Of a stretch of 64,000 nucleotides of DNA, positions 60,112 through 64,000 are shown piece after piece. Within the stretch, counting starts at the first letter, position 1; each line of letters opens with the position of its first letter. The notes under the pieces are model-generated. The model saw only the letters and a list, made by a program, of their open reading frames with translations. It did not search any database and was not told the DNA's origin. The translations under genes and the position numbers were made by a program. Source of the DNA: an uncultured Bacteroidales bacterium (GTDB lineage Bacteria > Bacteroidota > Bacteroidia > Bacteroidales > F082); the NCBI GenBank assembly GCA_905233685.1, contig CAJOEZ010000008.1:1-64000 (forward strand). Direction: 5' to 3'.

Positions 60112-63100
60112 ATGATATGCTTTTTCCAATCTGATAATCAAAAAGTTATCGCTGTTGATTCCAAATCCGAACTTTCTGAGGAAACCGTTTCCAAACTCAC
60201 TTGGCTTTTCGGGAAGGCCGAACTGATTCAAAAAGACACGGTGAAGGGCCACTTCGTCGGGCCGCGCCGCGAGATGATTACGCCTTGGAGCACCAACGCC
60301 GTCGAAATCACCCAAAACATGGGCATCAAGGGCATTGTGCGCATTGAGGAATTTCAAAAGGTGGAGTCGAAGGACGCGCCTTTTGACCCGATGCTCCAAA
60401 ACCGTTACAAGGACCTCGACCAGAACGTGTTCGCCATCGACCGCAAGCCGGAACCGCTGAAATACATCGACGACATTGAGGCCTACAACCAGCAGGAAGG
60501 CTTGGCTTTGAGCGCAGAGGAGATGGACTATCTGAAAGGCATATCCGCAAAGATTGGGCGCAAACTTACTGACAGTGAGGTATATGGATTTGCGCAAGTG
60601 AACTCCGAACACTGCCGCCACAAGATTTTCAACGGTACTTTTGTCATCGACGGCAAGCGGATGCCCAATACGCTTTTCGCCCTTATCAAGAAGACCTCGA
60701 AGATGAACCCGAACCGCCTCGTGTCGGCCTACAAAGACAATGTGGCGTTCATCCTTGGTCCCAAGGTGGAGCAGTTCGCTCCCGCCGAGCCAAACAAGCC
60801 TTCGGCCTTCCAAATCAAGCCCATCGAGACGGTGATTTCGCTGAAGGCCGAAACCCACAACTTCCCGACCACCGTAGAGCCTTTCAACGGTGCGGCCACG
60901 GGCAGCGGCGGCGAGATTCGCGACCGTTTGGCTGGCGGTCAGGGCAGTCTGCCGCTGGCGGGCACGGCCGTTTACATGACTTCCTATCCCCGCACGGAGC
61001 AAGGCCGCGACTGGGAGAAGGACATCGAGCCGCGTAAGTGGCTCTATCAGACTCCGGAGGAAATCCTCATCAAGTCCTCCAACGGTGCCTCCGACTTCGG
61101 CAACAAGTTCGGCCAGCCGCTGATTAACGGCAGTCTGCTAACCTTTGAACATTGCGAAAAAGAAACTTTGGGCTATGACAAGGTCATTATGCTGGCGGGT
61201 GGCATCGGATTTGCTAAGGTGAAGGATGCTAAGAAGTTGGAACCCGAAGAGGGCGATGTCATCATCGTTTTGGGCGGCGACAACTACCGCATCGGTATGG
61301 GTGGCGGTGCCGTTTCAAGCGTCGATACGGGCCAATACAGCAACGCCATCGAGTTGAATGCCGTGCAGCGCGCCAACCCCGAGATGCAGAAGCGCGTGAG
61401 CAACGTCATTCGTGCCATGGCCGAGAGCAACGCCAACCCCATCCGCAGCATCCATGACCACGGCGCGGGCGGTCACCTCAACTGCCTCTCTGAACTCATC
61501 GAGGACGCGGGCGGCGTGGTCTATGTCGACAACCTGCCCGTCGGCGACCCGACTTTGTCCGACAAGGAAATCATCGGCAACGAGTCGCAAGAACGTATGG
61601 GTTTGTTAGTCAATAAGAAAGATAAGGACATTATCAAAGAAACCGCCGAGCGCGAAAGAGCCCCTTATTATGAAGTGGGTGAGGTGACTGGCGACGAGCG
61701 GCTGCGTTTCGTCCGCAAGAAAGGCAAAGCACCCATCGACTTGGCCATCTCCGACTTCTTCGGCAGCGCGCCCAAGACGATACTGAAAGACAAGACCAAG
61801 CCTCATCATTTCAAAAAAATCAGTTACACCAAACGCGATATTCACAAGTACCTTAACAACGTGCTGCAAATGGAAGCCGTGGCCTGCAAGGACTGGCTCA
61901 CTAACAAGGTGGACCGCTCCGTGACGGGTCGCGTGGCGCAGCAGCAGTGCGTGGGCGAGGTGCAATTGCCTTTGAGCAACCTCGGTATCAGTGCTTTAGA
62001 CTACAACGGCAAGCGCGGCATCGCCACAGCCTTGGGTCACGCCCCGATTGCGGGCCTCATCGATCCAGCCGCCGCATCGCGCCTTTCGGTTTCCGAGGCT
62101 TTGACCAACATCCTTTGGGCACCGATTGAGGGCAATCTCGAAGGCATTTCGTTGAGTGCCAACTGGATGTGGCCCGCCAAACAAGAAGGCGAAACCGCCC
62201 GACTCTACGAAGCCGTGAAGGCTTTGAGCGACTACTGCGTGGCTTTGGGCATCAATGTGCCGACGGGTAAGGACAGCCTATCCATGACGCAGAAATACCC
62301 TGACGGTGAGAAAGTTGTGGCTCCAGGAACGGTCATCATCTCCGCTGCGGGCGAGGTTTCCAACATCCGTCAAGTGGTTCGCCCGGTGATGAAAGCCGAC
62401 GAGAACACAGAACTCCTTTACATCGACTTCTCGAAAGACGGCTTCGAACTCGGCGGCAGCAGTTTCGCGCAGAGCATCGGTGCCATCGGTCAAGCGGTGC
62501 CGGATGTGAAGAGCGTGAACTACTTCAAGAAGTGCTTTAACGCCATCCAGAAACTCATCGAGCACAACCTTATTTTGGCCGGTCATGACGTTTCGGCGGG
62601 TGGCCTGATTACCACGCTGTTGGAGATGAACTTCGCCAACACGACCTACGGCATGAACCTCGATTTGAGCGCGTTTGATGCAGAAGACCTGATGGCCGTG
62701 CTGTTTTGCGAGAAACCCTCAGTGGTGATTCAAGTCTCCAACGACGGCATCGCCAACCGCATGTTGCGCGAACTTGGCATTAGTTTCAAGATGATTGGCA
62801 AACCTCAAGCCAAACGGCAAATCAACATCCTGCACGCCGACCACAACTATATCTTCGACATCGACGCGCTGCGCGACACATGGTTCAAGTCGTCCTACCT
62901 CCTCGACCGCAAGCAAAGCGGTCCGCGCAAGGCCATGGAACGCTTCATGAACTACAAGAAACAGTACCTGCACTATAGTTTCGGGCGCAACTTCACCGGC
63001 ACGGCGGCCAGCCTGGGCATCGACCTGCACCGCCGGAAGCCCACGGGCATCAATGCAGCTATCATCCGCGAAAAAGGCTGCCAGTGCGACCGTGAGATGG

Positions 63101-63801
63101 CCTACGCCCTTTATCTCGCTGGCTTCGATGTGCGCGATGTCACGATGACCGACCTTGCCACAGGCCGCGAAACCTTACAAGATGTGAACATGATTGCCTT
63201 CGTGGGCGGCTTCTCCAATTCCGATGTGCTTGGCTCGGCCAAAGGCTGGGCGGGTGCGTTCCTTTATAATAAGAAGGCCAAGAAAGCCCTCGACGATTTC
63301 TACGCCCGCGAGGACACATTGAGCCTTGGCGTGTGCAACGGCTGCCAACTGATGATGGAACTCGGCCTGCTCTATCCCGACCATGAGGAGCATCCCGTGA
63401 TGATGCACAACGACTCGCACAAGTTCGAGTCGGGCTTCCTCAACGTGGAGATTGCCCAAAACGAGAGCGTGATGCTCAAGTCGCTGTCGGGCAGACGTTT
63501 AGGCGTTTGGATTGCCCACGGCGAGGGTCGTTTCTACTTCCCCTGCTACCGCGACAAGTACAAGATTGTGATGAGCTACGGTCAGGATGAATACCCGGGT
63601 AACCCCAACGGCAGCGACTGGTCCACGGCGGGCATCTGCTCCAACGACGGACGTCATCTCGCCATGATGCCACACCTTGAACGCGCTTTCCTGCCATGGC
63701 AGTGGGCCTTCTATCCCGACGAGCGCAAGAATGACGAGGTTTCGCCTTGGATGGAGGCATTTGTGAATGCTAGAATTTGGGTGGAAGAACACAGAAAATA
63801 A
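60112..63801 (+). CDS. purL: Phosphoribosylformylglycinamidine synthase (single-chain)
   Basis: The 1229-residue product is the large, single-chain enzyme of purine synthesis. It uses glutamine and ATP to turn FGAR into FGAM. The N-terminal PurS-like part is followed by the synthetase domains, with FAQVNSEHCRHKIFNG, KAETHNFPTTVEPFNGAATGSGGEIRD and SIHDHGAGGHLNCLSELIE. The C-terminal glutaminase has GVCNGCQLMMELG (nucleophile Cys) and the His/Glu in AHGEGRF. Its length is slightly below that of the enterobacterial enzyme (about 1295). It stands alone behind its own promoter. Confidence 0.98.
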   Translation: MICFFQSDNQKVIAVDSKSELSEETVSKLTWLFGKAELIQKDTVKGHFVGPRREMITPWSTNAVEITQNMGIKGIVRIEEFQKVESKDAPFDPMLQNRYKDLDQNVFAIDRKPEPLKYIDDIEAYNQQEGLALSAEEMDYLKGISAKIGRKLTDSEVYGFAQVNSEHCRHKIFNGTFVIDGKRMPNTLFALIKKTSKMNPNRLVSAYKDNVAFILGPKVEQFAPAEPNKPSAFQIKPIETVISLKAETHNFPTTVEPFNGAATGSGGEIRDRLAGGQGSLPLAGTAVYMTSYPRTEQGRDWEKDIEPRKWLYQTPEEILIKSSNGASDFGNKFGQPLINGSLLTFEHCEKETLGYDKVIMLAGGIGFAKVKDAKKLEPEEGDVIIVLGGDNYRIGMGGGAVSSVDTGQYSNAIELNAVQRANPEMQKRVSNVIRAMAESNANPIRSIHDHGAGGHLNCLSELIEDAGGVVYVDNLPVGDPTLSDKEIIGNESQERMGLLVNKKDKDIIKETAERERAPYYEVGEVTGDERLRFVRKKGKAPIDLAISDFFGSAPKTILKDKTKPHHFKKISYTKRDIHKYLNNVLQMEAVACKDWLTNKVDRSVTGRVAQQQCVGEVQLPLSNLGISALDYNGKRGIATALGHAPIAGLIDPAAASRLSVSEALTNILWAPIEGNLEGISLSANWMWPAKQEGETARLYEAVKALSDYCVALGINVPTGKDSLSMTQKYPDGEKVVAPGTVIISAAGEVSNIRQVVRPVMKADENTELLYIDFSKDGFELGGSSFAQSIGAIGQAVPDVKSVNYFKKCFNAIQKLIEHNLILAGHDVSAGGLITTLLEMNFANTTYGMNLDLSAFDAEDLMAVLFCEKPSVVIQVSNDGIANRMLRELGISFKMIGKPQAKRQINILHADHNYIFDIDALRDTWFKSSYLLDRKQSGPRKAMERFMNYKKQYLHYSFGRNFTGTAASLGIDLHRRKPTGINAAIIREKGCQCDREMAYALYLAGFDVRDVTMTDLATGRETLQDVNMIAFVGGFSNSDVLGSAKGWAGAFLYNKKAKKALDDFYAREDTLSLGVCNGCQLMMELGLLYPDHEEHPVMMHNDSHKFESGFLNVEIAQNESVMLKSLSGRRLGVWIAHGEGRFYFPCYRDKYKIVMSYGQDEYPGNPNGSDWSTAGICSNDGRHLAMMPHLERAFLPWQWAFYPDERKNDEVSPWMEAFVNARIWVEEHRK

Positions 63802-63834
63802 ATGAATTTTTGAGCCATAATTCATGAAAAACAC

Positions 63835-63865
63835 AAATCGGAAGGGCTTTTCGCTCTACCGATTT
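63835..63865 (+). terminator. Hairpin after purL
   Basis: AAATCGGAAGGGC pairs with GCTCTACCGATTT apart from two mismatches, with a short T-rich loop, 34 nt after the stop. No long T-run follows. Confidence 0.55.
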
Positions 63866-63942
63866 CATTTATGGAACTGCTTTTGAAACCGCTGCGGTCG
63901 GATAGCTTTTTTGTGCTTTGCTTGAATGTTCGGGAAAAATTG

Positions 63943-63950
63943 TAATTTTG
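63943..63950 (+). promoter_or_regulatory. Promoter for a gene beyond the window (TTG - 18 nt - TAATTTTG)
   Basis: TAATTTTG with TTG at 63922-63924. No coding frame starts before the window ends. The last bases contain the palindromes TTGTTGCAACAA and GGTTACTGTAACC. Confidence 0.6.
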
Positions 63951-64000
63951 CAGCGTTAATTGTTGTTGCAACAAAGGTTACTGTAACCGATGTTGCAATA

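Overview
The window comes from a member of the Bacteroidota, most likely an uncultured or gut-type Bacteroidales. The grounds are type IX secretion (T9SS) C-terminal sorting domains, a DUF4249 lipoprotein paired with a TonB-dependent receptor, near-absence of Shine-Dalgarno sites, and repeated matches to the Bacteroides -7 promoter box TAnnTTTG upstream of genes. I see no CRISPR array, transposase, rRNA or phage genes.

Layout. 1-315: tail of a T9SS-secreted protein. 316-669: non-coding, with a hairpin and a 21-bp tandem repeat. 670-7351: five small secreted or outer-membrane-type proteins (two clearly paralogous), then a DUF4249 lipoprotein and a TonB-dependent receptor. 7437-7676: tRNA-Cys and, on the opposite strand, tRNA-Thr(CGT). 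7814-10227: a MORN-repeat protein and an LD-carboxypeptidase. 10198-15229, minus strand: a DUF1887 (Card1/Can2-like) CARF-nuclease, a T9SS beta-helix protein, pgk, and a diacylglycerol-kinase-like lipid kinase.

15378-46299, plus strand: about 31 kb and 30 genes, many overlapping by ATGA. This is an aryl-polyene/flexirubin-type pathway. A tyrosine/histidine ammonia-lyase and a CoA-ligase-like enzyme could supply an aryl starter. Two ACPs, three ketosynthase genes (one a KS-KS fusion) plus a ketosynthase-like fragment, a FabG reductase and two hotdog dehydratase-like proteins would build the polyene. A methyltransferase, a tandem-fused FAD oxidoreductase and a B12-type radical SAM protein could tailor it. 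An LpxL-type acyltransferase, a PlsC domain fused to an MMPL exporter, a PlsB/PlsC-like enzyme, a BtrH-type acyltransferase and GpsA suggest that the chain is placed on a glycerolipid or similar anchor. Two LolA-like proteins, MMPL, a small DMT protein and an ABC exporter suggest transport to the outer membrane. DarA/DarB, needed for the dialkylresorcinol half of flexirubin, are not in the window.

46410-50884: a leucine-rich-repeat lipoprotein, then a BlaI-type repressor and a BlaR1-type sensor protease carrying three TonB C-terminal domains. 51077-59761, minus: a 2894-residue T9SS adhesin with gingipain-type cleaved-adhesin domains. 60112-63801: purL. The window ends in a promoter region for a gene lying outside.

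Most notable signals: 61-63 bp inverted-repeat (REP-like) elements inserted in frame inside cluster coding sequences; an identical 27-nt AT-rich leader before an ACP gene and before pgk, with a near-copy before the second ACP; dehydratase-like proteins lacking canonical catalytic residues; and an apparently CRISPR-less Card1-like nuclease.
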